NCBI GenBank assembly: GCA_014191855.1
Contig: BJHF01000015.1
Coordinates: 1-64,000 of the forward strand
Reading direction: 5' to 3'
DNA length: 64,000 nucleotides
Source: Deltaproteobacteria bacterium
GTDB taxonomy: Bacteria; Myxococcota_A; UBA796; SXON01
Part shown: piece after piece, positions 25,497-33,967 of the stretch
Layout of the letters: every line of letters starts with the position of its first letter
How positions within the stretch are numbered: position 1 is the stretch's first letter
The notes under the pieces: generated by a model
The model's input: the letters and a program-made list of their open reading frames with translations, nothing else
Database searches by the model: none
Told to the model about the DNA's origin: nothing
Program-made: the position numbers and the translations under genes

Positions 25497-27052
25497 GCCG
25501 CTGGGTGTGGGCGCTCGCCGCCCTGGGGTGCGGCGAGGAAGCCGCGGATTCGGGTCCGGCGGACGAGCCGGAGGTGATCCTCGACATGGACTGGACGCTG
25601 GAGCCAACGGAGCTCACGTTTGGGGAGGTCGCGCTGGGGGCGCCGGCTACGACGGAACTGTCGCTGACGAACACCGGGGAGTCGGACTTCTCGATTTTCG
25701 GTTTTCAGTCCGACACAAGCCTCGTCGCGGTGTCCGCCACGACGGGGGCGCCGGTGGCCCCGGGCGAGAGCACGCCGATCACGGCCGACTGGACCCCGCT
25801 GACGGACGACAACCTGCGCGGCACGCTCACCCTGCTGTTGTCGGGGAGCGAAGGGCTGATCTCGGTTCCGGTGGAGATCCGGGGCACGGCGGCGGGCCCG
25901 GTGGCGAACCTGTCCGTGGACACTGAGGATCTCGGAAGCGTGATCCTGGGGTGCACCCGGAGCGCGACGGTGCGGGTGGCGAACGACGGGAACGCGCCGC
26001 TCCAGGTGGAGTCGTTGGCGCTGGATGGCTCCGTGGGATTCAGCCTCGACACCGGCAGCGAGCCCTTCCCTTGGGCCCTGGCTGCCGACGAAGTACGTAC
26101 CTTCACCGTGAGCTTCAGCCCGTACGACCAAGGCGACATCCTCGCCTCGCTGACGTTGGTCTCCGACGACCCGTTCAACCCGGAGCTGGCCGTACAGCTC
26201 GCGGCTCAGGGCGCCGCGGGTACCGAGGTTCGCGACACCTGGGATGTCCCGCCGGGCGAAAATGTGACGGGCTTGTTCGCGGTGAACGAGGTGGTGAACA
26301 GCACGTATCGCGACCGCTTCCAGGAGGCGCTCCCGGTGTTTTTTGAGACGCTGCGCGCGGCGGGGGTGCCGTTCAGGGTGTCCTTCATTCACAGTCAAAC
26401 CGGCGTGGTCGATGGCAGCGAGCTCTACATCGATGAAACGGAGGATCCCGAGGATGCCACCGAGATCGCGATCGCCATGGTGGCCGCGGCCGCCGGGGAT
26501 AACGACTACCTGCTCAACACCCTGGAGCTGGCGATCGGCCAGAACACGGAGTGGCTGCTCGACGACGATGAGAATTGGGAGACTTCGAAGCTCAACCTCG
26601 TCGGCATCAACATGGATCAGGAGCAAAGCTCCGGAAACGCCACCCTGTACGTTTCTCATTATCAGGCGTACAAAGAAGACCCGGCGGACATCGCCGTGCA
26701 CGCGATCGGCGGAGACAGCCCTGGGGGCTGCCCCGGCGCGGAGGCGTTCACCCCGTTTTCGGACGCGGCTGCGGCCACGGGCGGCGTGTTCCTGAGCATC
26801 TGCGAGGCGGACTGGACGACGCACATGGAAACCCTGGCGCTGGCGTTCCTCGGTGAGGGCCAGGTGTCCTTCGCGTTGAGCGAGGTGCCCGCCGAATGGA
26901 GCATCGAGGTGTATGTGGACGGGGGGCCGGAGCTCACCGGATGGACGTACAACGCCGACTCCAACCGCGTGAGCTTCGATGAGGACGCCTACCCCAACGA
27001 GGGGTCGGAGCTACGAATTCAATACTATGTGGATGAGGAGTGCCCGGAGTGA
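25493..27052 (+). CDS. Lipoprotein with choice-of-anchor D (ASH-like) domains
   Basis: 519 residues from ATG 25493 (ATGA overlap). The leader MSRWVWALAALGCGEEA has lipobox ALGC. Two Ig-like choice-of-anchor D/ASH repeats follow: residues about 35-130 (LTFGEVALGAPATTELSLTN) and about 135-245 (GCTRSATVRVANDGNAPLQV, then VSFSPYDQGD). The C-terminal half (VVNSTYRDRFQEALPVFFE, IHSQTGVVDGSELYID, and so on) looks like a von Willebrand A-type alpha/beta domain in layout, but I do not see a clean DxSxS site. The usual family theme is cell-surface binding or display. Coupled to the genes on both sides. Confidence 0.74.
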   Translation: MSRWVWALAALGCGEEAADSGPADEPEVILDMDWTLEPTELTFGEVALGAPATTELSLTNTGESDFSIFGFQSDTSLVAVSATTGAPVAPGESTPITADWTPLTDDNLRGTLTLLLSGSEGLISVPVEIRGTAAGPVANLSVDTEDLGSVILGCTRSATVRVANDGNAPLQVESLALDGSVGFSLDTGSEPFPWALAADEVRTFTVSFSPYDQGDILASLTLVSDDPFNPELAVQLAAQGAAGTEVRDTWDVPPGENVTGLFAVNEVVNSTYRDRFQEALPVFFETLRAAGVPFRVSFIHSQTGVVDGSELYIDETEDPEDATEIAIAMVAAAAGDNDYLLNTLELAIGQNTEWLLDDDENWETSKLNLVGINMDQEQSSGNATLYVSHYQAYKEDPADIAVHAIGGDSPGGCPGAEAFTPFSDAAAATGGVFLSICEADWTTHMETLALAFLGEGQVSFALSEVPAEWSIEVYVDGGPELTGWTYNADSNRVSFDEDAYPNEGSELRIQYYVDEECPE

Positions 27053-28191
27053 TGACGATGACGTTCCTGCTGCTCGCGTGTGACACCAACCCTGCCGACA
27101 GCGGCGCCGCCGAAACCGCGGATACCGGGAGCCCCGATACGGCGGATTCGGCAGACACCGGAGCGGAGTCGGGGGACAGCGCCGGGGACTCGGGAGACAC
27201 GGCGGATACCGCGGATACCTCCGAAACGGACTGGTGCACCGCTTCCGTGGTGCAGTTCGCGGGGAGCGACGGCGTCGTGGAGGACGTGACCGCCTCGTTC
27301 TTGTCCGGCGCGTATCTGACCCTGGACGCCCCCGGCACCCTGCACGTGTGTCCGGGAACCTGGTACTCACGCGTGCTCGTTCGCGCGGCCATCGTGGTGG
27401 AGGGGCACGGGGCCACGCCGGCGGACACGGTGATGTCGGGCGGGGAGAGCGGGACCATCCTCGATGTGCTCGGCCCGGTCGGCACGCTGGAGGTGCGAAA
27501 CGTCACCCTCGACCGTGGTGTGGGCCTGGACGTGGACCACAACTCGGGCGGCGGCGGCATCTATTGCGAGGGGGAGGGGACAGTGCTGGCGGAGGACGTC
27601 GTGTTCTCCAACAACTTCGCAAACGACGGCCCGGGGCTCTACGTGCGGTACTGTGAAACGACGGTGACCCGCTCGGAGTTCGTGGACAACATCGCGGAGG
27701 ACGACGGCGGTGCCGCAACGATCTGGTACGCCAACGCCGCGTTCGACGAGGTGACCTTTACCAGGAACACGGCGCTGGACGGAGGCGCCTTGTGTGTATT
27801 TTACGGGTCCGCGACCGTGACCAACAGCGTGATCGAGGGGAACCAGTCGGAGCACTTCGCCGGCGGCGTGTGGACGAACGAGAGCACGCTGTTCATGTCC
27901 GACACCCGCATCGCCGACAACCACAACACGGTGGACAATGGCGGCGGCCTGCTTTTGGCGGGCGAGGGCACGCTGGAACGGGTGACGTTCGAGGACAACG
28001 AAGCGCCGCGCGGCGGTGGGTTGTTCGTGTATTACGAGTCGATCGTCACCTGCACGAATTGTTCGTTCGCGGGGAACGTGGCGGAAGACGTGTACGTGGC
28101 CGACTACAGCTCCGCCGGCGGCGTGTCGCTCACGGGCTCAGACGACTGGTCGTTCAGTTGCGCAAGCAATGTGTGCACGACGACGGAGTGA
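27052..28191 (+). CDS. Lipoprotein with right-handed beta-helix
   Basis: 379 residues, ATG start in a TGATG overlap. The leader MTMTFLLLACDTN is followed by a 40-residue Asp/Thr/Ser/Ala linker (repeats of TADT and SGDS type). The mature part is a parallel beta-helix of the pectate-lyase-like/polymorphic-membrane-protein kind: successive rungs such as GGGIYCEGEGTVLAEDVVFS, GLYVRYCETTVTRSEF, GALCVFYGSATVTNSVI and GGLLLAGEGTLERVTFEDNE, each with the GG..., V/T.F..N rhythm. No catalytic residues of a polysaccharide lyase were identified, so a surface adhesin or structural role is as likely as an enzyme. Last gene of the lipoprotein trio. Confidence 0.8.
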   Translation: MTMTFLLLACDTNPADSGAAETADTGSPDTADSADTGAESGDSAGDSGDTADTADTSETDWCTASVVQFAGSDGVVEDVTASFLSGAYLTLDAPGTLHVCPGTWYSRVLVRAAIVVEGHGATPADTVMSGGESGTILDVLGPVGTLEVRNVTLDRGVGLDVDHNSGGGGIYCEGEGTVLAEDVVFSNNFANDGPGLYVRYCETTVTRSEFVDNIAEDDGGAATIWYANAAFDEVTFTRNTALDGGALCVFYGSATVTNSVIEGNQSEHFAGGVWTNESTLFMSDTRIADNHNTVDNGGGLLLAGEGTLERVTFEDNEAPRGGGLFVYYESIVTCTNCSFAGNVAEDVYVADYSSAGGVSLTGSDDWSFSCASNVCTTTE

Positions 28192-28202
28192 AGGGGGCGG
28201 TC

Positions 28203-28252
28203 GCGATGCCGGGCGACGGCCCTTGGCCCAGGGGTCGGGCCTTGGGCATCGC
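28203..28252 (-). repeat. 50-nt palindrome-ended repeat, copy 5
   Basis: Perfect 8-bp inverted repeat GCGATGCC (28203-28210) and GGCATCGC (28245-28252), exactly 50 nt. The inside can fold further (GGCCC against GGGCC). It aligns base for base with copy 1 over CCCTGG, CC, AA and GTCGC on the minus strand. It occupies most of the 70-nt gap between convergent genes ending at 28191 and 28262, where a bidirectional terminator would be expected. No T-tract is present. Confidence 0.76.
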
Positions 28253-28261
28253 CCGAACCGG

Positions 28262-29245
28262 TCAAACGCTACACCAAACCTCCATCGCGAACGCCTCCAC
28301 ACCCAGGCGATCCAGCGCGGCGACGCCTTCCCGAATTCGAGGGTCGTCGGGCGCATAGAGCCCGATCACCGAGCCATCTCCACCGGCGCCGGAGAACTTT
28401 GCGCCGAGGGCCCCGGCCTGCCGAAGCGCGCGTACGGCCTTCACCAGACCCGGGGCGCGAAGCTCCGGAAAGGCGGGCATGAGCTCCTCCTCGTAGATCT
28501 CCTGACATACATCCATCGACCTGCCGAGCGCGCCCAAGTCCCCCTCGTACAACGCATCTCGGGCGCTGCGAGCCTGCTCGCCGAATCCGTCGAGGGCGCC
28601 GCGCACGGCCCCCACTCGCCGGACACCCTCCCAGTCACGCACCGCCACTTCGCCGCGGTAGTGGCGGCCGAGGGTGCTCAAAATCGCAGGCGTATCGCGC
28701 GGCGTTCGGAAGCTGCCCACCGCCAGCGCAAGGTGGGCCGGGAGCAGATCCACGCCCACCTCATCTCCGGAGAAACGCAGGTACAAGGGGACCCCCCACG
28801 CGCAGGCGAGGGGATCCAGCCGGCCGCAGCCGATCCCGCACACGTCGTGTTCGGCCCGATAGGCGAGCTCGGCCGCTTCGGGCGTGGAGACTACCTGGCC
28901 GCAAAGCTCGGCGAACGCCCGCACCAGGGCCACGCACACCGCGGCCGAGGATGAAAATCCCCTCCCGGCGGGCAGCTCGCCTTCGATGTGGATCGCTCCG
29001 GTAACTGGCCGCTGCCACACCTCTGATACGAGGCTGGCGACCGCCGGGACGAATCGGAGCGCCCCTGGTTCTTCGCCCGCTTGCCATGCGATCGCCTTCC
29101 CTTCCAGCACCGCGGTGGCCGACAGCGTGGAGGCCGCTTTGCTGCGGACCCGCACAAATCGGTCCATGGGGACAACAATTGCCGCACCGCCCGCCCAGTC
29201 GTTGTGTTCGCCGACCAGGCAAACCCGGCCGGGGACCGAGATCAT
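28262..29245 (-). CDS. GHMP-family small-molecule kinase
   Basis: 327 residues, ATG start in an ATGA overlap with the ATP-grasp gene. GHMP motifs: motif 1 PGRVCLVGEHNDWAGG (residues 5-20, like the galactokinase signature), motif 2 LPAGRGFSSSAAVCVAL (91-107) for ATP phosphate binding, and motif 3 LGAKFSGAGGDGSVIGL near the C-terminus. It phosphorylates a hydroxyl of a sugar, mevalonate-type alcohol or amino acid; the substrate cannot be read from the sequence. Position after an ATP-grasp ligase suggests a shared small-molecule pathway. Last gene of the serA operon. Confidence 0.83.
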   Translation of the reverse strand: MISVPGRVCLVGEHNDWAGGAAIVVPMDRFVRVRSKAASTLSATAVLEGKAIAWQAGEEPGALRFVPAVASLVSEVWQRPVTGAIHIEGELPAGRGFSSSAAVCVALVRAFAELCGQVVSTPEAAELAYRAEHDVCGIGCGRLDPLACAWGVPLYLRFSGDEVGVDLLPAHLALAVGSFRTPRDTPAILSTLGRHYRGEVAVRDWEGVRRVGAVRGALDGFGEQARSARDALYEGDLGALGRSMDVCQEIYEEELMPAFPELRAPGLVKAVRALRQAGALGAKFSGAGGDGSVIGLYAPDDPRIREGVAALDRLGVEAFAMEVWCSV

Positions 29246-30090
29246 GAGCCGCCACCCAGGGTGCGCGCGATGGCATCGGCAAAGCGGCCCGGGGCGAGCG
29301 GATGGGCACGAAGGAACAACTCGGGTTCGATGAGCTCCACCTCGACCAATTTGGGTCCGCGCTCGGTCTCGATCCAGTCCACCCGCGCGTACAGGCCGGC
29401 TTCGGGGCAGGCGCGCAGCACGGCTTCGCTCTCGGCGATCACGTCGGGGTTGGGCACGGTGGCGGCTACGGTTCCGCCGTGCTCCTCATGCACCAGGAAG
29501 TGCCCTTCGGCCGCGCGTTTCCGCACCGAGTGGCTGTACACCCCGTTGAAGAACACACACGACACTTCGCCTTCGTGGCACACATCGTCGAGGAAGGGCT
29601 GCACCAGGTACTCGCCCTCGGGGAGCCCCTCGAAGCTGCGGGCAGCAAAGAAGGCTTCGCTGCGAACGCGCCGGGTGCCGAGCCCGGCGGCCGACACGCA
29701 CGGTTTCACCACGACTTCCTCCCAACCCGTCGCCTCGGCCACCTCCGCGAGCGCCTCCCGTGGCGAAAACACCGTGGGGATGATCGGCACGCCGGCCTCG
29801 GCCAACTCCAGCAGGTAATGTTTGTCGCTGTTCCAGCGGATCAATCCCAGCGGGTTGTGAAGCGGCGCGAGCGGGCCAATCCGATCGAGGAAGGCCGCTG
29901 ATCGCAAGTGGTAATTCCACGGGGAGCGCACGATCCATGCGGCGATGTCGGCGTTGCGTTCGGCGTGCTCCCAGGGCACGAAGCGCACCTCGATCCCCCG
30001 CTCGCGCAGCGGCGCAACGACCAACAGGTCGTCGTGGGTTCCGTGGACTCGTGCTTCGTCCGTAATAAACGCGATTACCCGGCGCGTCAC
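29242..30090 (-). CDS. ATP-grasp domain protein
   Basis: 282 residues, GTG start in a GTGA overlap with the metalloprotease-like gene. ATP-grasp features: RWNSDKHYLLELAEAGVP before the lid, EEVVVKPCVSAAGLGTRRV (ATP-binding lysine and glycine-rich loop), GEYLVQPFLDDV, and the metal-binding end YARVDWIETERGPKLVEVEL with IEPELFL. Closest in look to RimK/glutathione-synthase-type ligases that join a carboxylate to an amine via an acyl-phosphate. Substrates unknown. The adjacent kinase and SerA suggest an amino-acid-derived product. Confidence 0.8.
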   Translation of the reverse strand: MTRRVIAFITDEARVHGTHDDLLVVAPLRERGIEVRFVPWEHAERNADIAAWIVRSPWNYHLRSAAFLDRIGPLAPLHNPLGLIRWNSDKHYLLELAEAGVPIIPTVFSPREALAEVAEATGWEEVVVKPCVSAAGLGTRRVRSEAFFAARSFEGLPEGEYLVQPFLDDVCHEGEVSCVFFNGVYSHSVRKRAAEGHFLVHEEHGGTVAATVPNPDVIAESEAVLRACPEAGLYARVDWIETERGPKLVEVELIEPELFLRAHPLAPGRFADAIARTLGGGS

Positions 30091-31148
30091 CGCTTCATCC
30101 CGAGCAGCTTGCCACTCCCGCCGGTGCCCCCGGTGACCGGGCGGTTCAGCACCAGGTCCTTGCCCTTGGCGAAGCCGGCCGACGAAGCGGCATCTCCGCT
30201 GCGGATGGTGTAGCTCACCGATCGCAGCCGCCCGTGGCGCTCGCCGAGGAAGCGCTCGGTGCCGGGGTCCTTCACCCACACGAGGCCTTCTTCCTGATTT
30301 TTCTTCGCACCCGCCGCGAGGCGATCCGCGAACCCGCGAACGACGCCGCCAACATAGCGGGCGTGATCCCCGGCGCCGGAGAGGAACAGCTCGTGGCGCT
30401 CCTTGAGCCAGAGCCGCTCCGCCGTGTCCACCAACCAGTCGTGCACCCAGGCCGCCATGTCCACGTTGCCTGGGGTGCCGCACACTTCAAGCTGGGTCTT
30501 CCAACTGTCGCTGGCGACGTCGAAGGTCTGTACCCAGATGGTCTCGACGAAGAAGTGGGTGTTGAGCAGGTTGGAGAGCTGCCGCCACCAGGCGGCCACG
30601 CGGCCGGTAGGCTTCCCGAGGTGGCGCCAGGTGTAGGTGCTCGGCGTCAAGTCGAGGTTGTGCACCAACAACAGGCGGCGGGCCTCGTTCATCGCCGCCT
30701 CGGCCTCGTGGCGATTCTCGCTCCCCGCCAACGCGAGCAACTTTTCCACGCGGCGGTGAATGCGCGCGTCCGCTTCGGATGGCGCGGGCATTCCGGCCGC
30801 CGCCGCATCGACGCCCATCCGCGCGCATACCTGCCGAAACGCGGGACCGTGCGCCGTTTCGTCGATGGCACCCAACACCTCGTGCGCGTACTGGTGCGCG
30901 ATCTCGTGGCGGAGCACCTCCACAACCACGCCCCAGGGCTGTTTGTGGATCAGGGCCCGCGACAACGCGATCGTGCGGGTGCTCATCGTCCAGCGCCCGA
31001 GGTGCTCGGCGGAGTCGATGAGCTCGAAGGTGGGGATCCGCAGCGCGCGGTGGAGGTGGTACTCGTTCACGCGGCGCCACTCCGAAACGATGGCGCGGAG
31101 GTAGCGAGGCTCAAGGTGGCGGGGCCAAACCGGAGGGGCGTCCGTCAC
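30087..31148 (-). CDS. SprT-like metallopeptidase-DUF2786 protein
   Basis: 353 residues, GTG start 2 nt after the serA stop. The N-terminal domain carries the zincin motif VEVLRHEIAHQYAHEVLG (HExxH with the histidines at residues 81 and 85), with a possible third ligand in ETAHGPAF, as in SprT-like proteins. Residues about 130-170 (RIHRRVEKLLALAGSENRHE, then MNEARRLLLVHNLDL) match DUF2786, a helical domain usually found with such peptidases. The C-terminal part is probably the matching DUF7168-like region. Cytoplasmic. SprT-like proteases can act on DNA-protein crosslinks, but the role here is unknown. GTGA overlap with the ATP-grasp gene. Confidence 0.8.
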   Translation of the reverse strand: MTDAPPVWPRHLEPRYLRAIVSEWRRVNEYHLHRALRIPTFELIDSAEHLGRWTMSTRTIALSRALIHKQPWGVVVEVLRHEIAHQYAHEVLGAIDETAHGPAFRQVCARMGVDAAAAGMPAPSEADARIHRRVEKLLALAGSENRHEAEAAMNEARRLLLVHNLDLTPSTYTWRHLGKPTGRVAAWWRQLSNLLNTHFFVETIWVQTFDVASDSWKTQLEVCGTPGNVDMAAWVHDWLVDTAERLWLKERHELFLSGAGDHARYVGGVVRGFADRLAAGAKKNQEEGLVWVKDPGTERFLGERHGRLRSVSYTIRSGDAASSAGFAKGKDLVLNRPVTGGTGGSGKLLGMKR

Positions 31149-31150
31149 GG

Positions 31151-32464
31151 CTACTCCACGATCATCTGGCGCAGGGCCCGGATGGTCTCGGCGTCCCCGG
31201 TGAGGTCGGCGGCGTGGGCGGTGAAGTCGCGGAGCTGGGCGTGCGTGAGCGGCTTGTCGAGGGCGAGCAGATCGTACGCGACGCCGAACGACTCGAAGTC
31301 CTGGTGCACCGTGGAGAGGTTGCTCGCGCCGGCCTCGAAGATCGCGTCCTGGATGGCCTTTCGCGATCCGCGAACGGTGCTGTGCGTAACGGCGAGCAGG
31401 GCATTTCCCGGCGCGAGGTCGGAGAGGCCGAGCGTGAGCCGGGGGCGAAGGACACAATCGCGAATGGCGCCGGTGCGGCTGAACGCACGGACGGTCTGGG
31501 CGACGCGGCGGGCAATGCGGGGCTGAGCGTCGAGGGTGGCCGCGCCGAGGTGCGGCGTGGTCGCGACGCGCGGTTCGCCGGCATAGGGGTTCGACCAGGG
31601 GCCGGAGCCACGCGGCTCCTCCGGGTACACGTCTACCGCAGCGCGGCGCACCTCCTGGGCCGAGATCGCGGCCAACAGGTCGGCGGGCTCGTAGAGGAAG
31701 CCCCGGGCGAGGTTCAGGAACAGGCGAGGGGACTCGCCTGGGCGCTCGACGGCGAGCTGCGCAAAGTGTTCGCGCTGGAGCAACGCACGGTTGCTGCGCC
31801 CCCCCACATCTTCCGCGCTCACGTGCACAGAAACGCAGTCGCTGCGGCGAAAGAGCGCGTCGATCGTGGGGAGCGACTCCCAACCCATCTCGGTGCCGAC
31901 CTCGCGTGCCACCTCGCGGGTGTCGTGAAACACGACGCTCATACCCAGCCCTTCGGCGGCGCGGGCGGTGGCCCGGCCGATGTTCCCAAGCCCCAGCACC
32001 CCGAGCACGCGGCCCTGGATCTCAAAACGTTCGTCTTGCGACTTGTCGAAGCCGCCGGCGCGGGTGTGATCGTAGGTTTCGTAGAGGCGCCGCGAGAGCG
32101 CGATGAGGTGGGCGATCGCCAACTCAACGACGCTGCGCCCGTTGCTCACCGGATCGTTGAACACCAGCACGCCGTTGTCGGCGCACGCGCGCTTGTCCAC
32201 GCTGTCATCCCCGATGCAACAGAGCTGCACCGCCATCAGCGCGGGCGCGGCCTCCACCACGGCGCGCGTAACGGGCACTCGGCTCCGCTTGAACAGGATG
32301 TCGTGCCCGCCATCGCGCAGCCACTGCGCCAGCGTGGCCTCGTCGGGCACCTCGGCGCGGCGATCGACCGTGATCCCCTGGGCGACGAGGAGCGCGTCGA
32401 GCGCGGGGTCGGGCGACTCGACGACGAGCGCTTTCTGCAAGGGACCGGGATGAAATCGCGTCAT
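31151..32464 (-). CDS. serA: D-3-phosphoglycerate dehydrogenase
   Basis: 437 residues. Oxidises 3-phosphoglycerate with NAD in serine synthesis. The NAD Rossmann motif is VLGVLGLGNIGRATARAAEG. The catalytic residues are Arg in FLNLARGFLYEPADL, Glu in VDVYPEEPRG, and His in TPHLGAATLDA. The signature NGRSVVELAIAHLIALSR lies before the nucleotide domain. The C-terminal 90 residues (NALLAVTHSTVRGSRKAIQD onward) could be an ACT-like regulatory domain, which in this family binds serine. Lead gene of a four-gene operon (32464-28262). A different 2-hydroxyacid substrate remains possible. Confidence 0.86.
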   Translation of the reverse strand: MTRFHPGPLQKALVVESPDPALDALLVAQGITVDRRAEVPDEATLAQWLRDGGHDILFKRSRVPVTRAVVEAAPALMAVQLCCIGDDSVDKRACADNGVLVFNDPVSNGRSVVELAIAHLIALSRRLYETYDHTRAGGFDKSQDERFEIQGRVLGVLGLGNIGRATARAAEGLGMSVVFHDTREVAREVGTEMGWESLPTIDALFRRSDCVSVHVSAEDVGGRSNRALLQREHFAQLAVERPGESPRLFLNLARGFLYEPADLLAAISAQEVRRAAVDVYPEEPRGSGPWSNPYAGEPRVATTPHLGAATLDAQPRIARRVAQTVRAFSRTGAIRDCVLRPRLTLGLSDLAPGNALLAVTHSTVRGSRKAIQDAIFEAGASNLSTVHQDFESFGVAYDLLALDKPLTHAQLRDFTAHAADLTGDAETIRALRQMIVE

Positions 32465-32504
32465 GGCGCGCGCGGCTAACCCACCGCGGGCCCGGACGCG
32501 GCGT

Positions 32505-33851
32505 TCACCGTGCGGCGATCGATACGACGGTGAACCCAGGGAGGGAGGCCTGCGCGACCACCAATGCGCTCACGACGTCTCCGGCGTGGACGCTGAGCGT
32601 GACATCGAGGCCCGCGTATCGGACCGCCCAGCGCGCGCCCTCGAGCATCAGGCCCGGGCTCGCGGGCGGGCTCTCCACGATGGCCGGCGCACGGATCGCC
32701 GCCGCCGCGCGTTTCGCCGCCGCCAATGCGGCACGCTCCGCCGCGGCCGCTTCGTTTGCAGCGCGCGCCGCTGCCGCTTCCTCTGCGGCGGCCTCGGCAC
32801 GCGCCGCCTCCCGGGCGGCCTCGCGGCGCATGGCTTCCTCCCGCGCGGCCTCCCGCTCGGCGGCCGCCTTCGCCGCCGTGGCCGCTTCTGCCGCGGCTTC
32901 CGCTTCGCGTTTCGCGGCTGTGGCGGCCGCCTCCAGCTCCGCTTCACGCGCCAACGCTGCCATCAATTCAGGGTCCGCTGCGCGCCACGCCGGGGCGCGG
33001 GTGCGCCGCGCCGCAGGAGCGCTCGGCGCCGGCGCGCTCGGCGGGGGGGAAGGCGCGCTTACCTCAAAAGGACGGCTTTCCGTGCGGATGATCCGCTCCC
33101 GAGAGGTTCGCTCGCGCCTGGGCGCATTCAGGAACCGCTGCATCTCCTCTTCGCGTTCGGTGAGCGGGCGCGCCGGGAACGGTCGTGGCTCGATGGTGCG
33201 GACGGCCGATGCCGGTTCGTTCGCCCGGAAGGCGAGTACTCCCCACGCCAGCCTCGGGCCGCGAGGCTCCGGGGAGGGCGCCGCCGATGGAGCCTGGGGC
33301 GGGCCTGCCGGGGGCGAACCGGCTACCGGCGCGCCCACTTCGGGCGCAGCCGACGGCGCGACCCGGCGGATGACCGACCCACCATCTCGCTGCGCTTTGC
33401 GGACCACCACGGGGCCGACCACCTGGCGTTCCCGGCGCGGCGGTAGGGAAGGTTCGCGCACTGGGCCGCGGATCCACTCCTCTTCTTCGGCCGACAGGTG
33501 CACCTTCGGGCTCGGCCTGAAGGCGGGGATACCAAGCCTTTTGCGCTCGCCCTGCACGGCTTCGGGGGTAACGCGCGCGTCGCGCGCGATGGCGCCATCG
33601 GGCTCCTTGCCGAGCCGGCTGCGGAAGCGCACCAGCGCCGGCACCCCATCGCGGCCCAGGGACTCGCCGCGCACCCGGATGCTCGCGCGCGCCAAGGCCC
33701 GCCGCAGTCGACGCGGGTTGGTGCCGAATTCCGCCGCAACTTTGCGGAGGGATTCGCCCGCCCGCAAGCGCGCCAACACCAATGCCCAGCGCGGATCCTC
33801 GTTCATCGGCCCAGCTCCCACGGAGCCGGGCGCCTTCCTGGCCCCCGACAT
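32505..33851 (-). CDS. Putative DNA-binding protein with Ala/Glu-rich coiled coil
   Basis: 448 residues from ATG 33851 (another ATG at 33806). Residues about 16-60 (WALVLARLRAGESLRKVAAE, FGTNPRRLRRALARA) look like a helix-turn-helix, and residues about 70-110 (RSRLGKEPDGAIARDARVTP) like a second, similar one. A Pro-rich linker follows, then about 100 residues of Ala/Glu/Arg coiled coil (EAAREEAMRREAAREAARAE). A 50-residue C-terminal domain ends it (WAVRYAGLDVTLSVHAGDVV). Layout suggests a nucleoid- or partition-type protein. No family recognised. Lies 40 nt upstream of serA and 116 nt from the divergent sigma factor gene. Confidence 0.58.
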   Translation of the reverse strand: MSGARKAPGSVGAGPMNEDPRWALVLARLRAGESLRKVAAEFGTNPRRLRRALARASIRVRGESLGRDGVPALVRFRSRLGKEPDGAIARDARVTPEAVQGERKRLGIPAFRPSPKVHLSAEEEEWIRGPVREPSLPPRRERQVVGPVVVRKAQRDGGSVIRRVAPSAAPEVGAPVAGSPPAGPPQAPSAAPSPEPRGPRLAWGVLAFRANEPASAVRTIEPRPFPARPLTEREEEMQRFLNAPRRERTSRERIIRTESRPFEVSAPSPPPSAPAPSAPAARRTRAPAWRAADPELMAALAREAELEAAATAAKREAEAAAEAATAAKAAAEREAAREEAMRREAAREAARAEAAAEEAAAARAANEAAAAERAALAAAKRAAAAIRAPAIVESPPASPGLMLEGARWAVRYAGLDVTLSVHAGDVVSALVVAQASLPGFTVVSIAAR

Positions 33852-33967
33852 GGATTCCCCGTCTTGAGTGGCCGCTAACCTGCGGCGAGCCCGCATCGTG
33901 CGCGGGATAGACTTCTGCCTAGAATTTCTTTCGGCGCCGCGGCGCTCAGGGGTCGGACCCACGCACG

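Noticed and set aside
27112-27235. Repeated TADT/SGDS-coding DNA as a possible CRISPR or tandem array
   Set aside because: The repetition is at codon level inside a lipoprotein linker, irregular in length and without spacers.
28211-28254. A simple Rho-independent terminator between 28191 and 28262
   Set aside because: No T-tract follows the stem on either strand; the structure is better described as a copy of the 50-nt repeat.
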